DNA of 64,000 nt from Deinococcus actinosclerus (GTDB lineage Bacteria > Deinococcota > Deinococci > Deinococcales > Deinococcaceae), in the NCBI RefSeq assembly GCF_001507665.1, contig NZ_CP013910.1, positions 470,001 to 534,000 on the forward strand, given 5' to 3'. Under the pieces are notes generated by a model. That model was not told where the DNA came from, searched no databases, and saw only the letters and a list, made by a program, of their open reading frames with translations. Made by a program: the position numbers and the translations under genes. This document shows positions 45,628 to 56,229 of the stretch, one piece after another (within the stretch, counting starts at the first letter, position 1; each line of letters opens with the position of its first letter).

Positions 45628-46602
45628 TCAGCCGTGCGTGCGCCACCAGCGGAGGTTCGCGCGGATCAGTTCCCCGCTCAGGTCCTCTTCGCCCGGCAGG
45701 TCGTCGGGGCTGAACCAGCCGACCTCCATCACCTCGCCGTCCTGTGGGGTGAGGGTGCCGGTGACGCCGTGGGCGCGGTACAGGACCGAGACGAAGTCCA
45801 CGACGTGCCCGTTGGGGTACGTGAAGCGGTACTCGGGTCCGGCGAACATGTGCAGCGGCTCCAGGTGGGTGGCGTGCAGGCCGGTCTCCTCATGCAGCTC
45901 CCGCGCGGCAGTCTGGGCGAAGGTCTCGCCGGGTTCCAGGCTGCCGCCGGGCAGGGTCCATAGGTGCGTGTGCCCGTGCCGCAGCAGCAGGAGGCGCCCC
46001 CGGTCGTCGGTGACGACGACGTTCGAGCCGGGCGCGAACCAGGGGCGCGGGCCGATCACGCGCCGCAGCTCCATCAGGAAATTCCCGACTGGTGGCGCGG
46101 GGGGCGTGGGGGCCAGCGGCAGGGGTGGGAGGCCAGCGCGGGCGCGCAGGACGTTCAGGCTGGCGCGGTTGGCGTTGTTGCTCAGGTCCGGCAGGGCGTC
46201 CAGCGGGAACCAGCGCAGCTCCAGCGTCTCGCCGCTGTCGTCCGGCGCGGCCCCCTCCAGCGCGGCGGCGCTCAGGGTGCCGTGGGCGCGCATCCCGACG
46301 ATGTAGATCTCGTGCCCGTTCGGGTAGCGGTGGAACAGTTCCGGACCGTCCTGCAACCCCTCGGGGAGCGGCAGGAGGGTCAGGTCGGGGCACGTCAGCC
46401 CGGTCTCCTCGAACAGTTCGCGCCGGGCGCCGGTCAGGAACGCTTCGCCGGGTTCCAGCGCGCCGCCGGGTTCGCTCCACAGGCCGTCGTCGCCGCGCCG
46501 TTGCAGGAGCACACGGCCCTGCTCGTCCTGGATCAGGACGCCCACGGCGGCGGCGATCAGCGGGCGGTTGCCCCACACTTCGCGCAGTTGCATCAGGGTC
46601 AT
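45628..46602 (-). CDS. Tandem-Nudix protein
   Basis: A 324-residue protein with two Nudix domains in one chain. Domain 1 has a complete box GGALEPGEAFLTGARRELFEE then TGL, and domain 2 has GGSLEPGETFAQTAARELHEE then TGL; each is followed by LFHRYPNGHEIYIVG or YRFTYPNGHVVDFVS. The two halves are about 45% identical by eye, so the gene arose by internal duplication. The start follows TAGCGT by eight bases on the minus strand, a -10 box that overlaps that of the divergent glycosyltransferase gene. Confidence 0.85.
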   Translation of the reverse strand: MTLMQLREVWGNRPLIAAAVGVLIQDEQGRVLLQRRGDDGLWSEPGGALEPGEAFLTGARRELFEETGLTCPDLTLLPLPEGLQDGPELFHRYPNGHEIYIVGMRAHGTLSAAALEGAAPDDSGETLELRWFPLDALPDLSNNANRASLNVLRARAGLPPLPLAPTPPAPPVGNFLMELRRVIGPRPWFAPGSNVVVTDDRGRLLLLRHGHTHLWTLPGGSLEPGETFAQTAARELHEETGLHATHLEPLHMFAGPEYRFTYPNGHVVDFVSVLYRAHGVTGTLTPQDGEVMEVGWFSPDDLPGEEDLSGELIRANLRWWRTHG

Positions 46603-46610
46603 CGGGTCTT

Positions 46611-46620
46611 ACGCTACCCT
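46611..46620. promoter_or_regulatory. Overlapping divergent leaderless -10 boxes
   Basis: TACCCT (46615-46620, plus) and TAGCGT (46616-46611, minus) share the central TA. Each stands eight bases from its ATG (46629 plus, 46602 minus), so RNA polymerase can occupy only one at a time. Confidence 0.55.
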
Positions 46621-46628
46621 GCCGGGCG

Positions 46629-47804
46629 ATGAGGACCGATGCTGCGCCGCTGCGCGTGCTGTTCGTGACCGACGCGCCCGCCGTGGGCGGCAGCGAGGTC
46701 TACATGCGCGAGATCATCCCCCCCATGCGCGCGCACGGCGTGCACGCCGAGGTCGCCATGCCGGACGTGCCGGGCACCGCCGACTTCCGCGCGCAGCTTC
46801 AGGCGCGCGGCATTCCGGTGCACGCCTACCGCACCCTGGCCGAGGTCGCCCGCGTGGAAGGCGAGGGGCGGGGCTTCGACCTGACGGTCCTGAGCAGCTG
46901 GAACCCGCGCGGGTACCGCAAGTACTACCGCGCGTTGCGCGGGCCGTTCGTGTCGCTGGTGCACGATCAGCTCATGCTGCACATCCCGGGCCTCCCGCAG
47001 GGCGTGTACCGCGCCGGCTACGAGTGGTTGCAGGCCGGGGACATCCGGGGCGCGCAGCACGTGATCACCGTGTCCGAGTGGGGCGCGGCGTACCTGCGGC
47101 GCCACCACCGCATGACCCAGGTGCACGCCGTGCCGAACGGCGTGGACACCGTGAAGTTCCGCCCCGGCGACCCGCAGGAGCGCGCCGCGCTGCGCGGGCG
47201 CCTGGGCTTCACCGGCTTCACGGTGCTGAACCCGGCCCGCATGAGCATCGAGAAGAACCACCCGGCGGTCATCGCGGCGGCGTGGCAGGCGCCGGAACTG
47301 CACTTCGTGCTCGTCGGCACCGGGTACCTGGAAAGCGCCCTGAAGCGAGCGGCGCCGCGCAACGTGACGTTCCTGGGCAAGCGGCACGACATGCCCGAGC
47401 TGTACCGCGCGGCGGACGTGGTGCTGCAACCCACCATCGCGGAGAACCAGTCCCTGGCGACCCTGGAGGCCCTGGCGAGCGGCACGCCGGTCGTCACGAA
47501 CGACATCCCCGCGCAGCGCGAACTGATCCGCATGGGCCAGGAGGGACTGCTCGTGCGCGGCGGGGCGCCCGGCTACGTGGCGGCGCTGCGGGCCCTGGCC
47601 GCCCACCCGGACGCCCTGCGCCGCATGGGGCTCGCCGCGCGCCAGAGCGTGCTGGACGGGCACACGCTGGACGGCAACGCCCGCCACCTCGCCACGCTGC
47701 TGACGAAACTGGCCGCCCAGCACACGGCCGGGCCGGTGACCGGGGCGGGGGAAGGGAGCGCCGGGGCCAGCGGCGCCCGGGTCACCTCCGCCGGCCGCCG
47801 GTGA
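46629..47804 (+). CDS. Glycosyltransferase family 4
   Basis: A 391-residue GT-B enzyme. The N-domain starts with [23 protein letters not shown] and the C-domain has [34 protein letters not shown] and the sugar-nucleotide loop [21 protein letters not shown] with its E-x7-E. It should transfer a sugar onto an envelope lipid, polysaccharide or small acceptor. The ATG follows TACCCT by eight bases; the last 23 bases overlap the convergent yihY gene. Confidence 0.85.
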   Translation: MRTDAAPLRVLFVTDAPAVGGSEVYMREIIPPMRAHGVHAEVAMPDVPGTADFRAQLQARGIPVHAYRTLAEVARVEGEGRGFDLTVLSSWNPRGYRKYYRALRGPFVSLVHDQLMLHIPGLPQGVYRAGYEWLQAGDIRGAQHVITVSEWGAAYLRRHHRMTQVHAVPNGVDTVKFRPGDPQERAALRGRLGFTGFTVLNPARMSIEKNHPAVIAAAWQAPELHFVLVGTGYLESALKRAAPRNVTFLGKRHDMPELYRAADVVLQPTIAENQSLATLEALASGTPVVTNDIPAQRELIRMGQEGLLVRGGAPGYVAALRALAAHPDALRRMGLAARQSVLDGHTLDGNARHLATLLTKLAAQHTAGPVTGAGEGSAGASGARVTSAGRR

Positions 47805-48951
47805 TCCCCAGCAGGCGCAGCACGATCACGACCGGCACGGCAAGCACGGCAGTCAGGGCGTTCCACAGCGCGGCGCGGACGGTCGGCAGCATGCGGCCTT
47901 CCTCGCGGCGCGGCACCTGCTTGAGCACGCGCGGCAGTTTCGGGACCGCCACGCCCAGCACGCGGCCCCGGGCGCCCTGCGCGGGGCGCCCGGCAGCGTC
48001 CTTCGCGTCGCGTTCCTGGGCGCTCTCGGTGGGGTCGATGTCCACGCCCTGCGCGGCCAGCGCTTCCTTCTTCGCGGTGTTCGCAGCGCCCCCGGCGTGC
48101 GTGCCGAACTTCTGCGAGTACACCCAGGTCACCTCGGCGCCGAAGAAGAAGATCATCGCGGAGTAGTAGATCCACAGCAGCAGCACGATCAGGGTCGCGG
48201 CCGCCCCGAAGGCGCTGCCGGGCGCCGCCTGCCCCAGGTACAGGCCGATGCCCAGCTGGCCCAGCGTGAACAGCGTGGACGTGAAGAAGCCCCCCACCCA
48301 CACCTCGTGCCACTGGAGTTTCACGTCGGGCAGCACCTTGTACACGCCCGCGAAGACCGGCGCGAGGAACAGCGTGGACAGCAGCGCCGTGCCCAGCCGC
48401 ACGAAGAACGCGCCCGCGCCGATGGTGTCCCCCAGGGTCTGCGCGATGGCCGACAGGTACGTGTTCAGGCCCAGGAACACGATCAGCAGCAGGCCGATCA
48501 CGATGATCATCAGGAACGACTTCACGCGCGTCCACAGGATGTTCACGATGCCCTGCGGCGGGGCCGGGTCGGCGCCCCACATGGAGTTCAGGGCGTCCTG
48601 CACCTGCACGAACAGGCCCGTGGCGCCCATGAACAGCGTCACGAACGCCGCGATGGTCGCCACGAGACTGCCCTTGAGCAGGCTGTCGGGTTTGATCAGG
48701 CCGCGCAGGAACTCGGCGGTGTCGCTGCCGAGGTTTTGCGACACCAGCCCCGCCGGGCCGAACAGCTGATCCAGGACCGCCGAGTCGGTCAGGAACCGCC
48801 CGGCGACCGCCACCGCGAGCAGCAGGAGCGGCGCGATGCTGAACATGGCGTAGTAGGCGATCGCGGCGGCGAGGCGCGGGGCCTTGTCCTGCCCGAAGGC
48901 CAGGAAGGCCTCGCGCAGCAGGGTGAACAGGTCGGCAGGCTTGAGCCTCAT
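47782..48951 (-). CDS. YihY/BrkB family inner-membrane protein
   Basis: A 389-residue protein with six membrane segments (about 30-52, 92-115, 138-160, 180-205, 215-235 and 245-270). The family motifs are [20 protein letters not shown] near the start and [20 protein letters not shown], then [25 protein letters not shown]. The C-terminal 110 residues are a cytoplasmic Ala/Lys/Arg tail. TAGACT lies six bases before the ATG (leaderless). The function of the family is not settled (envelope or lipid A related in enterics). Confidence 0.85.
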   Translation of the reverse strand: MRLKPADLFTLLREAFLAFGQDKAPRLAAAIAYYAMFSIAPLLLLAVAVAGRFLTDSAVLDQLFGPAGLVSQNLGSDTAEFLRGLIKPDSLLKGSLVATIAAFVTLFMGATGLFVQVQDALNSMWGADPAPPQGIVNILWTRVKSFLMIIVIGLLLIVFLGLNTYLSAIAQTLGDTIGAGAFFVRLGTALLSTLFLAPVFAGVYKVLPDVKLQWHEVWVGGFFTSTLFTLGQLGIGLYLGQAAPGSAFGAAATLIVLLLWIYYSAMIFFFGAEVTWVYSQKFGTHAGGAANTAKKEALAAQGVDIDPTESAQERDAKDAAGRPAQGARGRVLGVAVPKLPRVLKQVPRREEGRMLPTVRAALWNALTAVLAVPVVIVLRLLGITGGRRR

Positions 48952-49042
48952 CCCGGCAGTCTACGGACGCGCGCGGCAGGTGTCCGCAGGAGCGGGATTC
49001 ACGCTTTTCCCATACTGCCCCGGCCCTGCTAGCCTGCCCCTC

Positions 49043-49465
49043 ATGCACGCCATCCCGGAAGGCTTCACGCAGACCCTGACCGTGACCGTCACCGACGACA
49101 TGACCGTCGATTTTGGCGAACTGGGCCGCCTGCACCCCGTGTACGCCACGTACTGGATGGCCAAGCACTTCGAGGAGGCCGGGCGCAAGATCATCCTGCC
49201 CTTCCTGGAAGACGGCGAGGGAGGCATCGGCACGCAGGTGGACGTCACGCACACGGCCTCCGCGCTGCCCGGCATGACCGTCACCGTGACCGCCACCTTC
49301 GACCGGATGGAGGGGCGGCGCGTCGTCGCCCGGATGCGCGCCGTGAACGAACTCGGCGACGAGATCGGATTTGGCAGCACCACCCAGATGGTCCTGCCGC
49401 AGGCGCGCATCGACGCGGGGTTCGACACGCTGCGCGCCCGCTGGGCTGAGAGGGGGAATGGTTGA
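49043..49465 (+). CDS. FlK-like hotdog thioesterase
   Basis: A 140-residue hotdog-fold protein. Thr36 in HPVYATYW, Glu44 in HFEEAG and His70 in VDVTHTAS are spaced 8 and 26 residues apart, exactly the spacing of Thr42, Glu50 and His76 in fluoroacetyl-CoA thioesterase FlK. It should hydrolyse a small acyl-CoA. A leaderless TAGCCT box stands seven bases before the ATG. It is a single-gene unit followed by a hairpin and the malic enzyme gene. Confidence 0.78.
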   Translation: MHAIPEGFTQTLTVTVTDDMTVDFGELGRLHPVYATYWMAKHFEEAGRKIILPFLEDGEGGIGTQVDVTHTASALPGMTVTVTATFDRMEGRRVVARMRAVNELGDEIGFGSTTQMVLPQARIDAGFDTLRARWAERGNG

Positions 49466-49481
49466 TGGGTGATGGAGAGGG

Positions 49482-49505
49482 GGCCGGTTCCCGCCTCTGC
49501 CGGCC
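49482..49505 (+). terminator. Terminator after the thioesterase gene
   Basis: GGCCGG (49482-49487) and CCGGCC (49500-49505) pair, then TTCTGTTC. Confidence 0.55.
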
Positions 49506-49600
49506 TTCTGTTCACAGGCTGAACTGACGTCCCCTGCGGTCTGGGCGGCGGCGTGCGTTTCGTGCGCGGCTTTCCTGGACCGGGTGCAGTGGGAGGCCGC

Positions 49601-49606
49601 TATGCT
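49601..49606 (+). promoter_or_regulatory. Leaderless -10 box TATGCT of the malic enzyme gene
   Basis: TATGCT ends eight bases before the ATG at 49615. Confidence 0.5.
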
Positions 49607-49614
49607 GGAGCGTC

Positions 49615-51351
<1,737 letters not shown>

Positions 51352-51360
51352 TGGGTGAAA

Positions 51361-51404
51361 GTTGATGGGTGATGGAGGGGGCCTGCCCTCCGTCACCCAT
51401 CAAC
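51361..51404. repeat. 44-base near-perfect hairpin repeat
   Basis: The left arm GTTGATGGGTGATGGAGGG (19 bases) pairs with the right arm that ends TCACCCATCAAC, with one T-G pair, around a six-base loop. The left half recurs at 49461-49477 on the other side of the malic enzyme gene. Confidence 0.6.
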
Positions 51405-51442
51405 TCTGCCTCCCGTCACCGCGCCACTTCCCGCCTGGGCTC

Positions 51443-51448
51443 TAGAAT
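51443..51448 (+). promoter_or_regulatory. Leaderless -10 box TAGAAT
   Basis: TAGAAT ends six bases before the GTG at 51455, which opens the small ORF coupled to dnaX. Confidence 0.55.
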
Positions 51449-51454
51449 GGTGAG

Positions 51455-51580
51455 GTGAAGCGGCGTGCGTGCAGTGGTGGGGTTCCGGTGAGCGGCGGCG
51501 GGCCGCGTGTGTTCACAGGTCCGGCGGCCTCCCCACAGCCCACAGCCCACCTCCCACGGCCCCGCCGGGGGCGCGCGTGA
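51455..51580 (+). CDS. Small leaderless ORF coupled to dnaX
   Basis: GTG at 51455 opens 41 codons that end TGA at 51578-51580, and the dnaX GTG (51577-51579) overlaps this stop. The peptide is basic and Pro/Arg-rich (ending PRPRRGRA). No Shine-Dalgarno site precedes either start, and the only promoter-like signal places the mRNA 5' end at this GTG, so ribosomes would have to read this ORF before dnaX. It may be a coupling device rather than a functional peptide. Confidence 0.5.
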   Translation: MKRRACSGGVPVSGGGPRVFTGPAASPQPTAHLPRPRRGRA

Positions 51581-53952
51581 GTGCCATCTACCAGCGGGCC
51601 CGCCCGGTCCGGTGGGAGGACGTGGTCGGGCAGGAGCACGTCAAGGACGTCCTGAAGGCCGCGCTGGAGCAGGGCCGCGTGGGGCACGCGTACCTGTTCA
51701 GCGGGCCGCGCGGGGTGGGGAAGACCACCACCGCCCGATTGATCGCCATGACCGCCAACTGCACCGGCCCGATGCCCAAGCCCTGCGGGGAGTGCGAGTC
51801 GTGCCTGAGTGTCCGCGCCGGCTCGCACCCGGACGTCATGGAGATCGACGCGGCCAGCAACAACAGCGTGGACGACGTCCGCGACCTGCGCGAGAAGGTC
51901 GGGCTGGCCGCCATGCGCGGCGGGAAGAAGATCTACATCCTGGACGAGGCGCACATGATGAGCCGCGCCGCGTTCAACGCGCTGCTGAAGACGCTGGAGG
52001 AACCACCCGGTCACGTCATCTTCATCCTGGCGACCACCGAACCGGAGAAGATCATCCCCACGATCCTCTCCCGCTGCCAGCACTACCGCTTCCGACGCCT
52101 GACCCCGGAGGAGATCGCCGGGAAACTCGCCGGGCTCGCCCAGCACGAGGGCGTGCGGGCCGAGGGCGACGCGCTGCAACTCATCGGACGACTGGCCGAC
52201 GGCGCGATGCGTGACGGCGAGAGCCTGCTGGAACGCATGCTGGCCGCCGGCACCGCCGTGACCCGCGCGGGCGTGGAGGAGGCGCTGGGTCTCCCGCCCG
52301 GCGAGCGCGTGCGCGGCATCGCCGCCGCCCTGGTGAGCGGGGACGCGGGCGCGGCCCTGAGTGGCGCGGGGCAGCTGTACCGCGACGGCTTCGCGGCCCG
52401 CACGGTCGTCGAGGGCCTCGTGGCGGCGCTGGGCGCGGCCCTGCACGCCGAACTGGGCCTGAACCCCGACGGTCGCCTGGACGGCGCGGACATTCCCCGC
52501 CTGCTGAAACTCCAGGCGGCGCTGGACGAGCAGGAATCCCGCTTCGCCCGCGCGGCCGACCAGCAGAGCCTCGAACTGGCCCTCACGCACGCCCTGCTCG
52601 CCGCCGACGGTGTGAGCAGCAGCGCCCCGGCCAGCGCGGGCGCGGGGGCCGCCATGCCTGCCGACCTCGCCCAGCGCCTCAACCGGCTGGAGAAGGAACT
52701 CGCCACGCTACGCGCCAACCCGCCCGCCGCGCCGTCCGGCCCGGTGGGAGGAGAGGCCCGCCGCGCGCCCGCCCCCGCGTCCGGCGGCGCAGGCCCCGCC
52801 CCGCGCGCCGCCAGCCCCGACCCCGCGCAGCCCATCCCTGCCCCGACGGGGGGCAGCTGGGCGGACGTGACCCGGCAGGCCAGCATGCAGCTGCGCGCGT
52901 TCCTGAAACCCGCCCGGCAGCACGCCGAACCCGGCTACGTCAGCCTCGGGTACGACGACCGCAACGCCTTCCACGCCAAGCAGGTCGCCGCGAAATTCGA
53001 CGACATCGCCAAGATCGTCCTGAGCGTGTTCGGCCCGGTCACCTTCGAACTGATCGCGCCGGAAGGCAGCCGCCGCGTGAACCTCGGCGGGGGTCAAACC
53101 GGTGGGGGACAGTTCGGTGGCGGTTCGGCGGGCAGCGCCCCGGCCCCCGAGCCGACCCCGCCCGCCCCGACCCCAGCCCGCGCCGTGCCGCCCGTGCGCG
53201 AACCGGCTCCGGAGCCGAGCCCCGCGCCGGACGTTGCGCCGTTCGACCCGACCCGCAGCGCCCCCCGCCGCCCCGCGGGCACCCGCGGCCCGGACTTCGC
53301 CCCCATCGACCCGCCACAGGCCCAGGCCACCCAGGCACGCCCCACGCCGGCGCCACAGCCGCAGGCTACCCCGCCGACCCAGGCCGCGCAGACCCAGGCC
53401 GCGCCGCCCCCGCGCGCCAGCGTCGCCACGCTCCCCCCACCCCTCCCCGAACGGCGCGTGCCCCCCACCAGCCCGGACGACGCCGCGCCCGCCCCACTGG
53501 CCGACCTCGAATCCGGCTCGTGGGACGACACGCCCGCCGCGCAGCCCGCCAGCACCCCCCGTGACGCCGGGCCGCCCCCGCGCAGCGAACGGAACCTCTA
53601 CCTGGGCGAGGTCATCACCGAGGAACCCGACTGGAACGCCTTCGGCGGCCCCGACCTGCTCGGCGACCTGCCGCCCGAGGAGGACATGCCCTTCGCGGAC
53701 CTCAGCGTGCCCCGCCCCGCCCCGAAACCCACCCCGCCCCCGGCCCCCACGCCCGCCCCGCAGGACGCGAAAGCCCCCCCGCAGGACGCCCGGGTGCCCC
53801 CCGGACGGCCCGGCGACATCCGCGCCCACCCCGTCTACGAGGACATCCGCACCCGCTTCAGCGGCCGCGTGCGCGAGATCGGCAAGAACCGCAACACCCC
53901 ACCCGCCCCCGACACCCTGGGCGCCGACCTCCCCGAAGAGGACGACGAGTAA
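51577..53952 (+). CDS. dnaX: DNA polymerase III subunit gamma/tau
   Basis: A 791-residue protein from a GTG giving VSAIYQRARPVRWEDVVGQ, the usual DnaX N-terminus. Walker A is GPRGVGKTT, the zinc finger is CTGPMPKPCGECESC, Walker B is YILDEAH and the sensor is ATTEPEKIIPTILSRC. Domain III runs to about residue 350. The rest is a long Pro/Ala/Gln-rich linker and C-terminal region of tau type, more proline-rich and longer than in enterics. It is the clamp loader ATPase subunit. No A-run or slippery site for making gamma was seen. Confidence 0.95.
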   Translation: MSAIYQRARPVRWEDVVGQEHVKDVLKAALEQGRVGHAYLFSGPRGVGKTTTARLIAMTANCTGPMPKPCGECESCLSVRAGSHPDVMEIDAASNNSVDDVRDLREKVGLAAMRGGKKIYILDEAHMMSRAAFNALLKTLEEPPGHVIFILATTEPEKIIPTILSRCQHYRFRRLTPEEIAGKLAGLAQHEGVRAEGDALQLIGRLADGAMRDGESLLERMLAAGTAVTRAGVEEALGLPPGERVRGIAAALVSGDAGAALSGAGQLYRDGFAARTVVEGLVAALGAALHAELGLNPDGRLDGADIPRLLKLQAALDEQESRFARAADQQSLELALTHALLAADGVSSSAPASAGAGAAMPADLAQRLNRLEKELATLRANPPAAPSGPVGGEARRAPAPASGGAGPAPRAASPDPAQPIPAPTGGSWADVTRQASMQLRAFLKPARQHAEPGYVSLGYDDRNAFHAKQVAAKFDDIAKIVLSVFGPVTFELIAPEGSRRVNLGGGQTGGGQFGGGSAGSAPAPEPTPPAPTPARAVPPVREPAPEPSPAPDVAPFDPTRSAPRRPAGTRGPDFAPIDPPQAQATQARPTPAPQPQATPPTQAAQTQAAPPPRASVATLPPPLPERRVPPTSPDDAAPAPLADLESGSWDDTPAAQPASTPRDAGPPPRSERNLYLGEVITEEPDWNAFGGPDLLGDLPPEEDMPFADLSVPRPAPKPTPPPAPTPAPQDAKAPPQDARVPPGRPGDIRAHPVYEDIRTRFSGRVREIGKNRNTPPAPDTLGADLPEEDDE

Positions 53953-53956
53953 ACAG

Positions 53957-53987
53957 AGCAGCCCCCGGCCAACGCTGGGGGCTGCTT
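53957..53987. terminator. Bidirectional terminator between dnaX and the macro-domain gene
   Basis: AGCAGCCCCC (53957-53966) and GGGGGCTGCT (53977-53986) form a perfect 10-bp stem, followed by T. Confidence 0.75.
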
Positions 53988-53991
53988 CCGT

Positions 53992-54603
53992 TCAGAGGTC
54001 CGCGCGGGTCAGCCGCACGTGCCAGAGCTTCGCGTCCTGCAGTGTGGGCAACTGTGGCGTGCGGCCCAGCACCACCGCGTCGTACGCGGCGCGCATCTGC
54101 CGGGCACACACGTCCGGCGCCATGCGGCCAATCGCGGTGCCCAGGCCAGGGCATGCCACCCGCCGGATAGGTGACCCGCCCGCTGCGTTGTGCGCCTCCA
54201 CCGCCAGCAGCGCCGCTCGGAACGCCAGGAACGCATTCGGCGTGCCGGACACGTCCGCCGGGACGCGCATGGTCGGGGCGCAGATCAGGTGCGGCCACAC
54301 CGTGTCCAGCGTCGGCACGATGAACGCCTGACCGACCAGCAACTCCCCGTGATAGTCCCGGCGAATGTGCTCCTGCACGCGCGCCTGCAGGTCCCATCCG
54401 AACTGCTCACTGAACGCCAGATCGATCCCGCCGTCCATGAACCCGAAACTGTTCGCGGGGCTGACCAGCGCGTCCGCCTCATCCTGAAAGATGTCCCCAA
54501 CCTGCAAGCGCACCTGATCCACACCCGCGAAGTGTGCCGCCCAGGCCTCCACGACCGCCGGATGGCGATCCCGAAGGTCGAAGCGGACGCCTGTGAGATC
54601 CAT
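53992..54603 (-). CDS. Macro-domain (ADP-ribose-binding) protein
   Basis: A 203-residue protein of the macro fold: VGDIFQDEADALVSPANSFGFMDGGIDLA near the start (Asn and Gly-rich phosphate loop, read in two parts) and later ACPGLGTAIGRM. Macro domains bind or remove ADP-ribose and related NAD derivatives. It begins three bases after the stop of the NAMPT gene on the same strand, so the two are certainly one operon. The enzyme may recycle ADP-ribose or O-acetyl-ADP-ribose in step with NAD salvage; the substrate is not known. Confidence 0.85.
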   Translation of the reverse strand: MDLTGVRFDLRDRHPAVVEAWAAHFAGVDQVRLQVGDIFQDEADALVSPANSFGFMDGGIDLAFSEQFGWDLQARVQEHIRRDYHGELLVGQAFIVPTLDTVWPHLICAPTMRVPADVSGTPNAFLAFRAALLAVEAHNAAGGSPIRRVACPGLGTAIGRMAPDVCARQMRAAYDAVVLGRTPQLPTLQDAKLWHVRLTRADL

Positions 54604-54606
54604 GGC

Positions 54607-55995
54607 TTACCCGCGCCCCCGGATGGTGTCCAGCGTGTCGCGGACGAGCAGTTCGCCGTCTCTGTACACGGTGCGCATGAGGCTGCCGGGGAAGTCGGTG
54701 TCGAAGGTCTTATAGGCCTTGGTGACCATGCGCCCGCCTTCCTGCACGAGGTCGAGGACGCCGTCCTTGCTGCGTTTGCCGGGGTCGGTGACGGGGTCTT
54801 TGTAGATGCCGCGGTACGCGCCGTCGATCTGGCCGGCGCTGGCCTTGTACGCGAAGCGCTGGGTGTCGCGGTCGACTTTCTGGAGGAGGGCGCCGCCCAT
54901 GCCGAATGAGACGTTCTCGGCGCTGTAGCCGTCCACGTCGAGGTTCCCGAGGATCTGGCGGATGGTGTCCTCGTCGATGCCGTCGCCCTGGATGACGCGG
55001 ACGTGGTTGAGGACCTTGTAGCCCTTGCTGTTGGTGGTGGTGCCGTACTTGGCGGCCAGGGCGTTCACGGCGAGGCGGACCATGGCGGGTGGTTCGCCGC
55101 TGTCGGGCCGGACGACCAGGGTGCCGCCCGAGGCGATGACTTCGGCCTTGAGCTCCTCGCCCCAGAGGGTGTTGATGGCGTTCTTGAGGTCGTAGCTGTC
55201 GCTGACGACGGCGTAGATGCTGCCGGGGCGGCTGAACTGCGTGATCATATTGCGGTACGCGTCGACCTCGTGTTCCTTGCCCCAGGACGTGATGGTGCTG
55301 TGCTCGGCGGCGGGGATGGAAAACGCGGCGATGTCGGCGCCGTAGTGGTTCCGGGCGACCCGCAGGGCTTCGAGGGTATCGCTGCCCTGGAAGTTGATGA
55401 GGTGGGCGAGGCCGCCGATGCCCGCGCTCTCGCGGCTGCTGACGCCCCTGGACCCGAAGTCGTGCAGTTTGAACGGGAGTTCCTCGGCGGCGCGGTCGCT
55501 GGTCTTTTCAAGGGCGGCGCGGATGATCTCGCGGATGTGCCAGCTCTGCGTGGCGACGGTGGTGGGGTACCAGACGCGCATGAGCATCGTCTCGAACCAG
55601 CCGACCAGCCAGGGCAGCTCGGGGTCGGTGTTCGTGCAGCTCAGGAGGACGTTGTGGATGGGCACCAGTGTGCCTTCCGGGACGGCACGGACTTCCAGGG
55701 GCAGGCGGCCGCCGTGGATGTTCACGACGCGCATCCAGCCCTCATAGGGGAAGGGCTCGCCATGCGCTTCGATCAGGGCGCGGGCTTCCTCGACCATCTC
55801 GGCGGTGACGCGGGTGGTCAGGTAGCGGTCGAGGATGTACTGGAGTCCGAAGAAGCGCGTCTGGGGATACTTGCCGCCGCGACTTTCCAGGTAGGAAAAG
55901 AGGCGGGTGGTGCCTTTCGGGTACTGCAGGAAGTGGCTGCTCTTGTAGCTGTCGGTGTCGAGGATGATGTTGCGGTCGTTCAGGGGAGTGGTCAT
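54607..55995 (-). CDS. nadV: Nicotinamide phosphoribosyltransferase (NAMPT/NadV)
   Basis: A 462-residue protein from the ATG at 55995 (MTTPLNDRN) after CATAGGAGGCATTCC. It is close to vertebrate NAMPT in its active site: FSIPAAEHSTITSWGKEHE contains the catalytic His, DSYDLKNAINTLWG and VVRPDSGEPP the phosphoribose site, and LDTDSYKSSHFLQYP the N-terminal signature. It makes NMN from nicotinamide and PRPP. Upstream is an AT-rich control region with an inverted repeat. Confidence 0.95.
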   Translation of the reverse strand: MTTPLNDRNIILDTDSYKSSHFLQYPKGTTRLFSYLESRGGKYPQTRFFGLQYILDRYLTTRVTAEMVEEARALIEAHGEPFPYEGWMRVVNIHGGRLPLEVRAVPEGTLVPIHNVLLSCTNTDPELPWLVGWFETMLMRVWYPTTVATQSWHIREIIRAALEKTSDRAAEELPFKLHDFGSRGVSSRESAGIGGLAHLINFQGSDTLEALRVARNHYGADIAAFSIPAAEHSTITSWGKEHEVDAYRNMITQFSRPGSIYAVVSDSYDLKNAINTLWGEELKAEVIASGGTLVVRPDSGEPPAMVRLAVNALAAKYGTTTNSKGYKVLNHVRVIQGDGIDEDTIRQILGNLDVDGYSAENVSFGMGGALLQKVDRDTQRFAYKASAGQIDGAYRGIYKDPVTDPGKRSKDGVLDLVQEGGRMVTKAYKTFDTDFPGSLMRTVYRDGELLVRDTLDTIRGRG

Positions 55996-56030
55996 GGAAT
56001 GCCTCCTATGGTGCAATCTCTTGTGTGACT

Positions 56031-56052
56031 CATAATCAAGAAATCTATTATG
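56031..56052. promoter_or_regulatory. AT-rich inverted repeat upstream of the NAMPT operon
   Basis: CATAAT-N10-ATTATG lies 36-57 bases before the NAMPT start. On the minus strand a TTTTCA and TATGAG pair 16 bases apart flanks or overlaps it, so it could be an operator over the promoter, for example for an NAD regulator. The regulator is not known. Confidence 0.45.
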
Positions 56053-56229
56053 AAAACTATGAGCAAAGGGGGTGTCTGAGGTTCAGGCAGTCGTGACCTC
56101 GTGCCAGCTCATGCAGCGCTTCGGCGGGGAAGGCTGTCCCTGACGGTGCTCATCCCGGTGCATGCAAGACGGGGGAGGGGTGCGAAGTCCTTCACGCCCC
56201 CCTGCTGACCGCGCGTTTATCATTCCTTC

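Noticed and set aside
51577..53952. A slippery A-run for making gamma from dnaX, as in Thermus or E. coli
   Set aside because: No run of six or more A and no A AAA AAG was found in the tau region; the sequence is too GC-rich there.
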